Source: Cyclaneusma minus (Eukaryota; Ascomycota; Leotiomycetes; Marthamycetales; Marthamycetaceae). Taken from it: a DNA stretch of 64,000 nucleotides. The translations under genes and the position numbers were made by a program. The stretch lies in contig JAKZHN010000011.1 in NCBI GenBank assembly GCA_037179335.1, positions 526,428-590,427 of the forward strand. The letters run 5' to 3'. Below are positions 14,148-25,300 of this stretch, in pieces; the first letter of the stretch is position 1; each line of letters starts with the position of its first letter. Under the pieces are notes generated by a model. It was not told the origin of the DNA and ran no database searches. It saw nothing but the letters and a program-made list of their open reading frames with translations.

Positions 14148-14685
14148 GGGATTCACTAACGCCCCTACCGAATTTTCTTAAAACCCCTACTATTAACCGG
14201 ATCGGGCAAGCGCGGGCGCACGGGCCGCCGCCGCAATCACGCGCTAAACGCGATTTCGCCGCAAAATAAAATAAATAAATAAATAAGGCCATTTTAATAG
14301 AGTTTAACAGCATGCACTTTATATTTTTAAACCTTTCAAACTTTTCCAAATATAACGGTATAAAAATTATAATTAAAAGTAAAAAACTCGTTTAACGATA
14401 AAATAAAAAGTATTTTTTATTGGTTTTTTTGGAATTTATTAAAAACGCTATAAAAAATTGATTCTTATAGAAAAAGCTTTATTAAATATTTTAAATCGGA
14501 AAATTTATTAAAAAAAACTTTTTTTATAATAAATATATTATTTAGGGTAGTAAAAAGCAGCTTCATATTTGGGTGCGGGAACGCGTTCGCGTAAAAGTTA
14601 AGCGCGCGAGAGAATTTCGGGCCTTACCCGATGCGGTTAAAAATAGGGGTTTTAAGACAAACCGGTAGGGGCGTTAGTGAATCCC
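14148..14685. mobile_element. hAT-like MITE with 8-bp target duplication
   Basis: A perfect 23-bp terminal inverted repeat starts GGGATTCACTAACGCCCC (14148-14170) and is matched inverted at 14663-14685. After six mismatched bases the match resumes (CTTAAAACCCCTA), giving inverted repeats of about 43 bp. TTTAAAAA flanks both sides (14140-14147 and 14686-14693). An 8-bp duplication is typical of hAT elements. At 538 bp with no credible ORF it is non-autonomous. Both subterminal regions are GC-rich; the centre is A/T-rich. Confidence 0.8.
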
Positions 14686-16303
14686 TTTAAAAATCTATAA
14701 TATATTTTCAAAATTCAATGCCCAAATAGTCCGTGAAATTAAAAATAAAGCAATTAAATATTTTTATAAAAAATTAAAGAGGATAGCTTAAAGCTATAAT
14801 AATGCTGGCAAAAAGAAATTCTTACACAATTTTCAATAATTTAATAAATTAGCCAGCGATTTATTATAGCCTTGGCCCCCTATTTTTGAAAATTTAAAAA
14901 AGACAATTTGAAATATTATTTAAATTTACCTATATTTGCATTTTTAATTTTAAAAAATAATTTTATATAAATTATCTAAAGAAATCAAATATTTTTATTT
15001 TTTAAAAACTATTATAAGAATTTTAAAGCCTTTATATAACATTGCGAAATCCGGATTATATTAATAGCTAATTTATTTTAATTATTATAGAAATAAACTA
15101 TTTATAAAAACGTTTATATTTGATTTTTATTTTATAATTATAAATTTTTTGGACTATTTTTCTATTATTAGTATGCAAATTAATAATACCATAATTTTTG
15201 CAAATAATAATTGGTTTAAATTAAAAAACTAAAAGCTTAAGCTAGCTTTTTTTAAAGATAAGCCAAAATAATGCTTTAATAATAAACCTTTTATTTTTAA
15301 CAATTGTATTTTAATTTAAATTAATAGTCAAATATTTATAATTTAAAAAAAGCAAAGCAAAAATTTTAAATTAATTAATTTTGAATTCCTTAACATATTA
15401 TAATAGTATATTAAATAAAAAGCTAAAAAGGCTTACCTAGCTATTAATATTCAGCCGAAAGCTTTTTATAATTTTTCCATTGCAGCTTAATACCAGTTTT
15501 TAATTGAAATGGATATTAAAGCCTTCAATAAATAAATTAAATAATATATATAATGCCTAAATTAAATTTTCTTTATTTATTAATTAATTTGGCAATTGCA
15601 AAATTTTATATATTTATAAATAAATTATTTGCCAATAATTTTCTTTTTTTTTAGCTAAAATATATTATTATATTGACTAATAAACATTTGAATAAAAAGA
15701 CTATATATTTAGCTTTATAGGCAATTTCCTTTATTAAATTTTTATTAAAAATAAAAAAATTACTTAATTTATTTTTTTTAGCAAATTATTTGCTATAATC
15801 CAGGAAATAAATATTGAAATCGCCGTTTTTATTATTTTTCAGCTAATTATAAATTGCTTATTGTTTTTTTGAATTCCCATTGTTATTTAGATTGATTTCT
15901 ATTTTCTTTATAATATATTAATTAAGTTGGGCATTATAATTAAAAAAAGGCTAATAATTAACGTTTTTGATTTTTGCCAAAATTATAAGCAAAGAAAGCT
16001 TTAGGAAACTTAATAAATTAATAAATAAAACAATTTTGCGAATGCTATAATAAAAACTAATCCGAATTGGTTTTTTAAAATATTTATAAATTGCAATAGC
16101 TTGATTATTTAAATGAAAAAGTAAATAAACCGCTTTAAAAAAATTCTAGCTATTAAAAGGGTGGATTGAATAAATTTAAAAGGCAAGGGCTTAAACGATT
16201 TTATATATTTGAATTAGCCGAATTAGCTATATTTTATAAATGAGCTATAATTCGAAAAGCTATAATTTATAATATTTTTTCTTTTTTTAAAAAAAATTGC
16301 CAA

Positions 16304-16474
16304 TATTGCGATTATTATAGCTATAGCTATTATAAATAGCTTAGCTTAGATTAATTAGCGAAAAAAAAAGGATAGCTTTAATATTATAGAGCTTTTTTTT
16401 TCCTTCTTAGATTTAATACATCGCTTATAATTGGAGATATTCAATTTTTAGCGTATAAGCCACCACCTTTAATA
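16304..16474 (+). repeat. Right LTR of the 3530-16474 element
   Basis: 171 bp, direct repeat of 3530-3702, with most differences being G-to-A or C-to-T. Confidence 0.75.
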
Positions 16475-18059
16475 ATCCTAATAAATTCAAATTAAACTAT
16501 TATTAATAGACATTTAAATATTTTATAATTCGTTTTTATTTATTTATTTAGCTTAACTTTTAGCAAATATATACGTTTTATATATTGCTTTTAACGCTTT
16601 TTTTTGCGCTTTTTATATTAATATTTTTAAATTTCCAATTTATAATTGCGCTAATTATACATATTTTTTTAATTTGTTTTTTGCTTTTTCCAATTTAGCT
16701 TTTGTTTATAATAAGCGGTTTAGCGGGCCTTTAACATTTATTGGGTTTTTTTTCGCTTTATTTTGAAAAAAATGCTAGGAAAATTTATAGCATTATAAGG
16801 TTTTTTATTATATAGCATTGACATTATAATTTTAATATTTTTGCGCTTTTTAGCATTTTTTTTAATAGATTAAATAGCAGGTATTATTGGCTAAAAAGAA
16901 TTTTTAATGGGATTGTATTTTTTATTAGCAGGAAAATCAATTTTTAAAGCAGGTTTTTATTTGAAATCCTTTATATTTTGAAATTTGTTATTATGTATAA
17001 TATTATTAAAAGGCTTTAAAATTGTACGAGAACCGGGTATTTTTAATACGCAAATTGGTTTAAAAGGCTTATTTTAATTTGAAAAATTATTGCGTTTATT
17101 TTTAAATAGGAAATTGGTTTTTTTTTGTTTTTTTAAACTAATTTTTATTTTGCGTATTTATACAATTGATTTTGGTTTTAAAATGCATAGTGCTATAAAG
17201 TTCGGTTTTCTGTTTTTGCTTTATGGTTTTAAAATATTGCAATTTTGGATTTTATTATATTAAACGATTTCGCTAAGGAAATTGGATTTAATATTAATTT
17301 AAAAATTAAAAATAATTGAAAATCAATAGAAATACCAGTATTGATATTTGAGTCTTTTTAAAAATAAATAATTAGCAGCTGAATATTTCAAATATATTGA
17401 TTATTAATATTTATTTTAAAAAGTATAATTATTGCAATCAATTGGATTATTATTTTTAAAATTCTAATTAGTGCTAGTTTTTCAATTGCTGATGGCTTTA
17501 TAGATTTAATGCATGGCTTTAAATTTTGCAATGGTTTATTTTTTAATAAAAGGCTATCGGTCAGATTTTCTAATAAAATCCCGAATGGCTTTAATAGCGC
17601 TTTTTGTGTATTTTTTAATATTTACAAAATTTTCGGCGTTATTATTGATTTTAAATTATTTAACGATTTTCTTTTTATTAAAACGCTTTTAATTGGCTTT
17701 AAAAAAAGCCTTTAAAGCGCTTAAATTCGGAGATTTGGTTTTTTTTGTTTTGCGAGGTATAGTAATGAAAAAATTAATTTTGGCGCAAAATAGGAAAAAT
17801 AGAAATAAAATAACGCATATTATTTACGCATAACTTAAATTGCGGCCCGCGTGGAAATTTTGCCCAATTGCGCAAGACTCCCGCACGGGCCGCAGGCGCT
17901 TTATTTAATTAGGTATAATTTAAATTTGTTTTTTATTTTTATTGCATATTAATAAATCGATTTTTGCAAAAACCGGTTATTTTTTCTGCCGCCCTTTATC
18001 TAATTGAGAAGGCGGTAAGGTATAAAACCCGGTTTTTTTTTCCCTATTCTAAACCCCCC
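16475..18059 (-). pseudogene. Right arm of the TIR transposon, decayed coding region on minus strand
   Basis: This arm is T-rich on the plus strand, as expected if the ancestral coding strand was minus. Minus-strand translation of about 16960-17700 gives long semi-open stretches with basic and coiled-coil-like character, broken by stops. I see no intact DDE motif. The last 220 bp (17840-18059) keep more G+C, for example around 17846-17893. The best guess is the remains of a transposase; this is inferred from position more than from motifs. Confidence 0.35.
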
Positions 18060-18440
18060 TAGTAAGTGATTCCAGCTTATGCTTACAATCTATTCTAGAG
18101 AGCATACGACAGCCAGGGATACCAAAAAATACATATACGGTGGCCCACAAGCACCACTAGTGCAAAAACGGAATATATATATGCCGTCCCCCCATTTTCA
18201 ATACTTTTTTTCTCAAGCTCTCACATCGTTCTTCTCAACTTGGAAATTGATGGTCAATGTAGGTAACGACACAAATAGTCCACCTTCCGAGAAAGCCACA
18301 TCACTTGGATTGTGGATACGAGATCTTAGTCTGCGTTGCATCAGCCACATAGTAAGTGTTTGTTATGTGGTACGCAAGTTTGAAAACATGAAAGTCAACA
18401 AACCACAATGCTTCGACAGCAGTGCCAGTCCTTCGACGGT
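18060..18440 (+). repeat. Tandem array A (right part), continuing beyond the transposon
   Basis: The next array unit resumes directly at the TA duplication: ACGACAGC at 18106, then a GGAATATATATA core with its TATA run at 18174, then TTCGACAGCAG at 18412 and TTCGACGGTG at 18432, in the same order as 1231-1620. With the 16,078 bp of element plus duplication removed, it lies 365 bp after the TATA run at 1731. Confidence 0.8.
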
Positions 18441-18990
18441 GAACGTTTTCTTGGTCTCGTGACTGGAGATACAGAGACCAAGGTGTAGCTGGAAAGTTGA
18501 GATCACTAAGGTACCTATAAAAGCATCGACCGTTCACGCATTGGATGTTCAAGACTGGGAGTTGCTAGACTCCGCTCGCATTGGCGGTTGTCCACAGCCC
18601 AGGACGGCGGAGTTTAGGTCAAATTGGACGCCCACAGTCTAGAAAACCTGAACAAGGCTTACAAACTACACTGCTTGAATCCCACTCTTTGTCCCTGAGA
18701 AAACAATATGGGTGATTCGACAGCAGATTAGCACTTCGACAGTGCTGCGAATAATCTTGTGACTAAGCTGAGAGGTAGCTCAAGGGTTGAGATCTCTTTC
18801 TGGGGGTATAAAAGCATCGTTCTTTCTATCTCTGTCTTTAGAGCTTCAAGATCCTAGAGCTTTCGTCGACGAAGAAGTGCAATCAGTATTTCTCAAACGT
18901 CCAGGACTTCAGCCCAAGTTAACGATTGCACTTGTGGAAAAGCCTAAGCTGAACAAGTATTCCAAGCCCCAAGGCCTGGATCTGCCCCTG
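18441..18990 (+). repeat. Array B, two promoter-like units of about 290 bp
   Basis: Two copies of a '(a/g)gttgagatc...TATAAAAGCATCG' segment, with TATA boxes at 18516 and 18807 (291 bp apart). Each is preceded 90-105 bp upstream by TTCGACAGCAG (18412, 18716) and a second TTCGAC site (18432, 18735). The upstream motif pair is shared with array A, but the TATA region differs. Confidence 0.7.
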
Positions 18991-19941
18991 CGTTCCTGAA
19001 GAAATGAAGAAGTGCTTACTTGAAATATCTTGCGACAGCAACACCTAATGTCGGGGATAGAAGATGTGAGCAGCAGCAGAGACAAGCCTCGGTGGCAGAT
19101 TGACCACAATTCTAGGATACTGGATATTCCAAAAGGTTTTGATAGGTCGAGAAGCATCTCCGATTTCTAGAGCAGTTTCATAGCTACAGTCCAGAGAAAG
19201 TCACTGAGTGGAGATGAATCAGTACTTGGATGGTAAGTGGTTCAAAAGGCTTGCGTTCCAAAGACCAATCCTTGGACCCTTTTTATAGTACAGAAGCAAG
19301 AGTCACGTGCTTCGCCAGACAAGATTAATGACATTTGATTACCACTCCTTTGTTACACTGTCGCATTCTGATCTTACTTTCGACTAAACATCTGGCTCGT
19401 ACCAGCTGCTTCTCGGTCTCCACGTGACTCCAAGCGCAAATTTCCTATATAAACTGGCCAGACCTCAGCAATACTTCTCCAAGCTCAGCATCGGCAAGCA
19501 TCGCGAATATGGTGCAGTCGAGAAAAAGACCAGGGCGATGGGCCGATAACTGGTACTCTTGTGGGGTGCTTTAGGATTCTGGAAGCAACTTGACTTCAAC
19601 ATGCATTTGCAGAAGCCAGAAGACATGTTTGCTGGAACGACAACAATGACAGCAACTAACATCTGCAACGATAGAAAAGGCCTGCTGGTGTTTAGTTCTC
19701 ATGTCTCAAAACTGGACTGTCTTTGAAGAAAGACTGGGTAGAGAAGAAACCAGGGGGCGGCCCGATTGGTTCCCGACCAAGTGTTGACGAAAGAGCCCAG
19801 CTGGCCATCAAAACATCTTGCAATCTAACAGATCGTACAGAATCAGGAAACTGGAGTCGAGAGTCCTTTTTATACTTAGGATATCGTCCCGTGATTGAAT
19901 CTCATCACGGGTCAGAGGGAGGGAGGAGAAGAAAGAGAACT
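18991..19941. other. Gene-free spacer with one diverged divergent-promoter unit
   Basis: No coding gene is seen. At 19280-19455 there is a 'ttttata' run, CACGTG boxes at 19304 and 19421, and TATATAAA at 19446, an arrangement like an array D unit. The rest has no recognisable feature. Confidence 0.4.
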
Positions 19942-19943
19942 TA

Positions 19944-20165
19944 CAGTGGGTGGAAAAAAGTCTGAATACGGCCTACAGTCTCAGCTGGATTGTGAATATT
20001 CTAAATAACCAGGAATATTCCTAGTAATTAGGAATATTCCCAATGCTTTGGAATAATCCAAGTAATTTGAAATATTCCAAGTTATTAGGGATATTTCTGA
20101 TCATTTGGGATATTTACAATTATTTGGAGACTATGGACTGTATTCAGACTTTTTTCCTCCCACTG
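19944..20165. mobile_element. MITE with TA duplication, filled with palindromic GGAATATTCC repeats
   Basis: 26-bp terminal inverted repeats (19944-19969 and 20140-20165) differ at one position and begin CAGTGGG(T/A)GGAAAAAAGTCT. TA lies directly outside both ends (19942-19943, 20166-20167), as in Tc1/mariner-type elements. The 222-bp element has no ORF. Its interior is a run of 16-18-bp repeats around the self-complementary decamer GGAATATTCC. Related copies occur at 26148 and 27940. Confidence 0.85.
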
Positions 20166-20167
20166 TA

Positions 20168-20659
20168 GAAAGCTGACTTAACTGGGTTTGATGTAGGGTA
20201 GATCTTGGTCTGGGCCCACAGCGTACAAAATCTGTATCGTTAAAGTCGTGAGCGGTATAGGAGAAAATTGCTGATTCGACTGTTCCATCAAGTTTTGTGT
20301 TGTCGTGTTAACATTTGTGCCAAAATGCACAAACTGCGCCACACATCATGTGGCTGTGCTGTGGCTCAAGCTCAGACCCGGATTGACGACAGCTCTTGGA
20401 GGTCGAATCTCAACTTCACCTCTCTAACAAACACGATAGCTTCACTTTTCCATGCTTTGAGGACAGTTTCGATGACACCAGCTGGCCTTTTACAGGGACA
20501 CATCTTACCGGCCGAGTTCCTCCCATCACACGCGTCGCAATTTCCCTCAAGCGCGTCAAGCCGAGACTGGCGCATACGTAGCACCAGTGTCTCCTGATCG
20601 ACTTACACGAAAAAGCCGTTGCGCCCTCCTCCTCGCACCCCCTATCACCTCCCGTCACA
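20168..20659 (+). promoter_or_regulatory. Upstream region of the kinase gene
   Basis: Non-repetitive sequence between the MITE and the kinase start codon. A 109-codon ORF at 20268-20597 overlaps it but shows no family features and is most likely 5' leader. A pyrimidine-rich stretch directly precedes the start (20625-20659). No TATA box is obvious. Confidence 0.4.
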
Positions 20660-22036
20660 ATGGCGCAATACTTCCTTGATCTCCTCTACACCCTGACAAA
20701 CTGTCTGAGTTGTTTCCCCGGCTCCCCCAAGCTCAAGATCAACAACCGCAGTTTCAAGATCCTCCGGTTACTCGGCGAGGCAAGCCCCCATTCCCACTCT
20801 CCTACCCCCAGTATCAATCAAACTAACATGCTTCTTTGTTTGCTACAGGGCGGATTCTCCTACGTCTACCTAGTCCAAGACCTCTCCGCCGAAACCCTCT
20901 ACGCCCTCAAGAAAATCCGCTGTCCCTTCGGCCAAGAGTCCGTTCAACTCGCCCTCAAAGAAGTCGAAGCCTACACTCTCTTCGCGCCACACCCCAACAT
21001 CATCCAATCCATCGACCATTCCATCTCCTCCTCTTCGTCCGACCCTGGCGCAAAAACCGTATACATATTACTTCCCTATTACCGGAGGGGTAATCTGCAA
21101 GATGCGATTAATGCGAATTTGGTTAATGGGACGAAGTTTCCGGAAAAGAGGTTGATGAACTTGTTTCTTGGGGTGGCGAAGGCGGTGCAGAGAATGCATG
21201 GGTTTAAGGTGGGTGATGGGAGGCCGGGAGAGGCGGAGAGCGTGAGGAATCAGGCGGAGGGCGCGGATAGGGAGTTGGAGAGGAGTCAGAGGGGGAAGAA
21301 GGCGCATAGTGAGGAGAACGAGGAGCAGGAGGTGCCGTTGATGGAGAGTGAGGTGACGAGGGCACAGGAGGGTGTGGAAGAAGGGCAGCTGAGAGCCTAT
21401 GCTCATAGGGATATTAAGCCCGGTATGTTGCCCTCATGTCAGTGGGGATTTGGTGTTTTTGCTAATACTGGGTGATGAACAGGCAACATCATGATTGACG
21501 ACGACGGTGTAACACCCATACTAATGGATCTCGGCTCCATCGCCCCCTCCCCCACCCCCATCACCTCCCGATCCCTCGCCATCGCGCTCCAAGACACAGC
21601 CGCCGAGCACTCCACAATGCCCTACCGCGCCCCCGAACTCTTCGACGTCAAAACCGGCTCCATCATCGACACCAAAGTCGACATCTGGTCCCTCGGCTGC
21701 ACACTCTACGCCTGCCTAGTCGGAAAATCGCCTTTCGAAATGCGCTCTGATGAGACCGGTGGTAGTCTCAGTTTGTGCGTGCTGGGCGGTGATTGGAGAT
21801 TTCCTGACGAGGAGGGAGGAGGTGGGGGGATTAAGAGGAGAGATACGGGGAAGGCGAAGCAGGGGCAGCCGGTCAGAGATGCCGCGGCGGGGAAGATGGA
21901 TGCGGGGATTAGTGAGGGGATTAGGGAGATTGTGAGGAAGTGTTTGAGTGTGGAACCGGCGGAGAGACCGGATATCGGGGAGTTGATTGGGATGATTGAG
22001 AGGGTTATTCAGGAGTTGCCTGATGATGTGGAGTGA
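20660..22036 (+). CDS. ENV7: Env7/STK16-like serine/threonine protein kinase (NAK family), three exons
   Basis: Exons 20660-20779, 20849-21422 and 21483-22036 give 415 residues. Kinase landmarks: Gly-rich loop LGEGGFSYVYLV (38-49, rebuilt across intron 1), catalytic Lys61 in ALKK, likely helix-C Glu at 78-80, HRDIKPGN (226-233, across intron 2) with catalytic Asp228, DLGS (247-250) in place of DFG, YRAPELFDV (from 279) and DIWSLG (from 298). DLGS and the MPYRAPELF segment are typical of the STK16/Env7 branch. Cys15 and Cys18 in an N-terminal hydrophobic segment could be acylated, as known for Env7 and STK16, which act at vacuolar or Golgi membranes. Two charged, low-complexity inserts (about 161-222 and 341-372) lie outside the core. 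The first in-frame ATG is chosen; it directly follows the pyrimidine-rich leader. All catalytic residues are present, so the gene looks intact, although both sides are repeat arrays. Confidence 0.9.
20780..20848 (+). other. Kinase intron 1, GC-AG type, phase 0
   Basis: Donor GAG|GCAAGC, branch-like CTAAC at 20823-20827, acceptor CTACAG ending at 20848. Length is 69 nt, a multiple of three without a stop, so an unspliced reading stays open but breaks the Gly-rich loop. Splicing joins LLGE to GGFSYVY, the conserved loop. No GT donor nearby would restore it. Confidence 0.85.
21423..21482 (+). other. Kinase intron 2, GT-AG type, phase 1
   Basis: Donor CCCG|GTATGT, acceptor AACAG ending at 21482, 60 nt, with a GCTAATA branch-like site near 21461. 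Removal rebuilds the catalytic loop HRDIKPGN. Without splicing the reading hits a stop at 21473-21475. Confidence 0.9.
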
Positions 22037-22340
22037 GTGTCAGGGGTTTAATTGATGATGGGCTGGGATGAGATTTGGCTTTTGTCGAGGGTAATTTGGC
22101 GGGCATTGTTAGTAGGTATGAATATCTCAGGTACCATAATGGCGTTTGGCGCGAGAATGGTACATGTAGTCAAATAGGGCCTCCGAGTTAGGAGCTCGTA
22201 CCCAAAATTTCATCATTCCCGAAGCAAGAAACTCTCTTTGCCGAAGGCCCCCAAAGCTTGTGCGATTAATCCTGTGGCACACACCTGAGAGCTTGGATAC
22301 CTCTCCAAAAACCGTCACGTGTGTGCCATCTAGCACGCCA
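22037..22340. other. 3' flank of the kinase gene
   Basis: Non-repetitive sequence after the stop codon. I see no gene; it presumably contains the 3' untranslated region. Confidence 0.4.
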
Positions 22341-25300
22341 AGCCTGTCTCAATCTTCCACGGTGCACCAGAGTCCCTCCTGAGAGCTATATAAACCCTCT
22401 GACAACCATTTGAATTGTCTCAGGTCCGCACCTGCACCATATGAATACCGTATGGATCATCTTGGATGCACTTACCATTCTCAGGAAATTGACTTATGTC
22501 CAGGACCGCGTTCTTCATGATTTAATCTATATCACTAAGCTGGAAGGCACACTTGGCCTCTGAAGGACAACTGTTGCAGCCTGTCCTGCCCGATTGTCAA
22601 CTCTCCTGTCTACTGTCAAGACCTACGTCTACCGTCACCACCAACATTCGACCCCCCCCCCACCCCCTGTTCTGGTAAGCGGGAAACGAGACTCAATGAG
22701 GTCATTGATTGGCAGGGTATCCATCTTAAGAGTCTTCTCCCACTCACTATATAAAGGGGCCAGCTCGGTCTCTGAAGAAACCAAGCCAAGCGACATAGCT
22801 GTTTTTGAGCATCTCTGAGAGACACGGGAGTCCTGGAGAACTACGAATTATTCTGGCCTACGTTGGTTTTCGCAAACTTCTTCCAGGTTTCCTATCCACC
22901 GGGTTGGGTTTTATGAGCTCTTTCTGTGGAAGATCAATCCTGTCGCCTCTCTCGCCTGCTGTCGAAGACTCGAAAGCCATGTCTGCCGCCACCATCGATT
23001 TCCAGCACTCCTGTCATGGCAAACAACAAGCGAGACTCAATAATACCATTGCATGGCAGAGTATGCTCCTCTACTATATAAAGAGGCCTGTCTAGATCTT
23101 CGAACAAACCAAGTCGACATTCCTTTAATTTCCTCCGCGATTCACAGGAGGTTCGAGGAGCTACCTTCCACTTTTTCAGGTTCCCTGCGACGCTTGCTGC
23201 AAACTCTTTCCTATGTGCCAATATATTAGGCAGAGTTGTGGGACTCTTTCTGTGGAAGATATGTCCTGTCGCCTCACACGCCCATTGTCGAAGGAAACGT
23301 CTGCTGTGACCAGCAATGTCCGAGGTCCCTGGCTTGGCGAGCAAAAAGCGAGATTCAATGAGGCCATTGACTGGCACAGTATGCTCTTCTCCCACTATAT
23401 AAAGAGCCCTGTCTAAATCTTTGAACAAACCATGTCGACTGTTCTGCGGGTTCTTCTTCTATCCTGGAAGCTAGAGGAATTTCGAGAAATTGCCCTCTAC
23501 GATCCCACTATCCGCAACGCTTAGTGCGAATTTCTTTGCCCCTTTCTGTCCACTAGTTTGCAGTTGGTGGTTTCTTTCTATGCAATATATATGCTGTGGT
23601 CTTTGTCGCCTGCTATCGAAAGCCATGCCTGCTGTCATCCTCGATGTCCCCGAGCCCGGCATTGGGGAAAGGCGAGACTCGGTGAGTCATTGAGTGGCAT
23701 GGTACGCTCTTCTGACCTCTCTTACTATATAAAGAGGCCAGCCTAGACCACAAGACAAACCCGAGTCAAACGAGTGTCGATGGGACAGTCACCATCCACT
23801 CTACCCTGAGAGATACAGGAAGTTCGAGAAACTACGACTCACTTTCGCCAAAGCCGTATTCGCCGCATTCTCACAGGTTGCCTATCTTTAGCGTTAGACC
23901 GGTACATTCGAGTTTTGCTCGGCATTCTGCTGCTGTCGTTTCTCAAGCATCCTGTCATGAGGCGTAGCTGTCGCCGCGATCAGTGCGTGATACCCCTGGA
24001 CTAGCGAACGACAAACGAGACTCAATGAGTCATGAGGCAGTAGGGTGCACCGTCTCGCCCTGTACCTATATAAGGAGGCCCGTTTAGAGCTTTGAACAGA
24101 CCAAGCCAAGTAACACATTCCCTGTATCTTCATCTCCAAGAGATCAAGAAGTTCCCTAAACCAGCTCTCCGTTCTCGCGATCGCTTGCGATGCTTGCTAG
24201 AAATTCCTTGCAACTCGCCGGGTAGGGTATCGTGTTGCTGGATTTGTCAGGATTTTGGGATTTCTCTGAAATCTGCAATTGTCGTTGCTCAAGTCTGCTG
24301 TTGTGATGCGTTGCTGCCGCTAGAATCAAGAGGCGAGATCAACTGGGAAGAAGCGAGGTTCTAGGCGCAGATGGCCTCTCCTTCGCCTATATAAAGGACC
24401 TAGCTAGCGTCCCCGGCAACCCAGGTTTCGATATACGTCTGAAGCATCAAAACGACTAGGTCTTTTGCGACTTGCCAAGACGCAAAAACTCCAAAGACTG
24501 CAGTTGAGTCGTCCTTACTATTGCTACTGCAGCCACTTCTCCGAGATTACCGACTGATTGGACCTGTGCATGCAAGTATTTCTTTAGATCCTGCTATTGT
24601 CACGAAGCATTTTTCCCGTCGGAAGACGTGGCTGCTGTCACAAGCAGAAGCTAATCGAAACCCGTGGGAAAAGGCCAGACTCTTTAAGCGAGCTGGTCTC
24701 ATTTGCTCCTATATAAAGGACCCAAACCGCGTCCTCAACAAACCAAGTTCAAGAAAGTTGGAGCCGTCTGAAAGATTTCATTTTCTCAGAGATTCAGGAA
24801 TCCTGAATGACTGCAGTTTGATTCCTAGCCGAGGGCCGTTGCACATTTCTCCCAACCTGCCCCGTTTGGCTGAGTGGGTTTGAGTATACCATGCTCTTTG
24901 GAAGCTGCTGTCGAGACGATCTACTTCTGTCGAAACACGTGGCTACTGCCACAATGAAAGGGTATTCGAAAAGCTCCTCGAACAAACAAGACTCTTTGCG
25001 CGAGATGGTTGCTTCTATGCCTATATAAAAAATCTCTTGTTGAGATCGAGAAACCAAGTTCAATGGCTTCCGCGATCATTGCCAGGGCCTGCCCTAGAAA
25101 CTTTTCCAATATGCACAAGCTTCTAAAGATTACAGCTCAGCGTGCGACCTTTGCTGCAAATTACGTTGCAATCACCGGTCAGTTAGGTCGATAGAGTTTA
25201 GTATATCATATTCTCTGTAACTATCTGCTGTCACAACACATTCTTGTTGTCGAAAGTTGTGGCTGCCGCCAGGATGAGGGGATATGTCGAGTCCCGGGGA

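Larger units (their letters stand above)
3530..16474 (+). mobile_element. RIP-mutated LTR retrotransposon with nested insertions
   Basis: Direct repeats 3530-3702 (173 bp) and 16304-16474 (171 bp) both start TATT(A/G)CGATTATTATAGC and end in CACCACC(C/T)(C/T)TAA(C/T)A. The original ends were probably TG...CA before G-to-A and C-to-T change. The interior holds a Ty1/copia element, a solo LTR and a hAT-like MITE; without them the element is about 6.9 kb. A degraded integrase reading on the plus strand near 13100-13400 gives the orientation. The interior from 11050 on is A-rich on the plus strand, which agrees. The target duplication is not clear: left flank AATTT, right flank ATCCT, or AATCC if the end is shifted by one base. 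Confidence 0.75.
1984..18059. mobile_element. DNA transposon with terminal inverted repeats and TA duplication, carrying nested retroelements
   Basis: The left end GGGGGGTTCAGAATAG (1984) is matched inverted by the right end (reverse complement GGGGGGTTTAGAATAGGG, ending at 18059), each followed by an A-run and CCGG. TA flanks both ends (1982-1983 and 18060-18061). A second inverted match, TATTAATATGCAATAAAA, lies about 140 bp inside each end, so the inverted repeats are long but decayed. Removing the nested LTR element (3530-16474) leaves about 3.1 kb. A TA duplication and this size fit Tc1/mariner-type elements, perhaps the pogo/Fot branch, but the transposase is too mutated to name with confidence. 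Excision restores array A spacing (1731 to 18174 becomes 365 bp). Confidence 0.75.

Noticed and set aside
1984..18059. Giant Starship-type mobile element
   Set aside because: No tyrosine recombinase (DUF3435) reading is seen at either end, the duplication is a plain TA, and the 16 kb is fully explained by nested retroelements.
20268..20597. 109-codon ORF upstream of the kinase
   Set aside because: Overlaps the probable leader, with no family features and competing ORFs in all frames.
22934..23428. 164-codon minus-strand ORF in array C
   Set aside because: It spans more than one repeat unit, and its repeated peptide only reflects the DNA repeat; other units carry stops in that frame.
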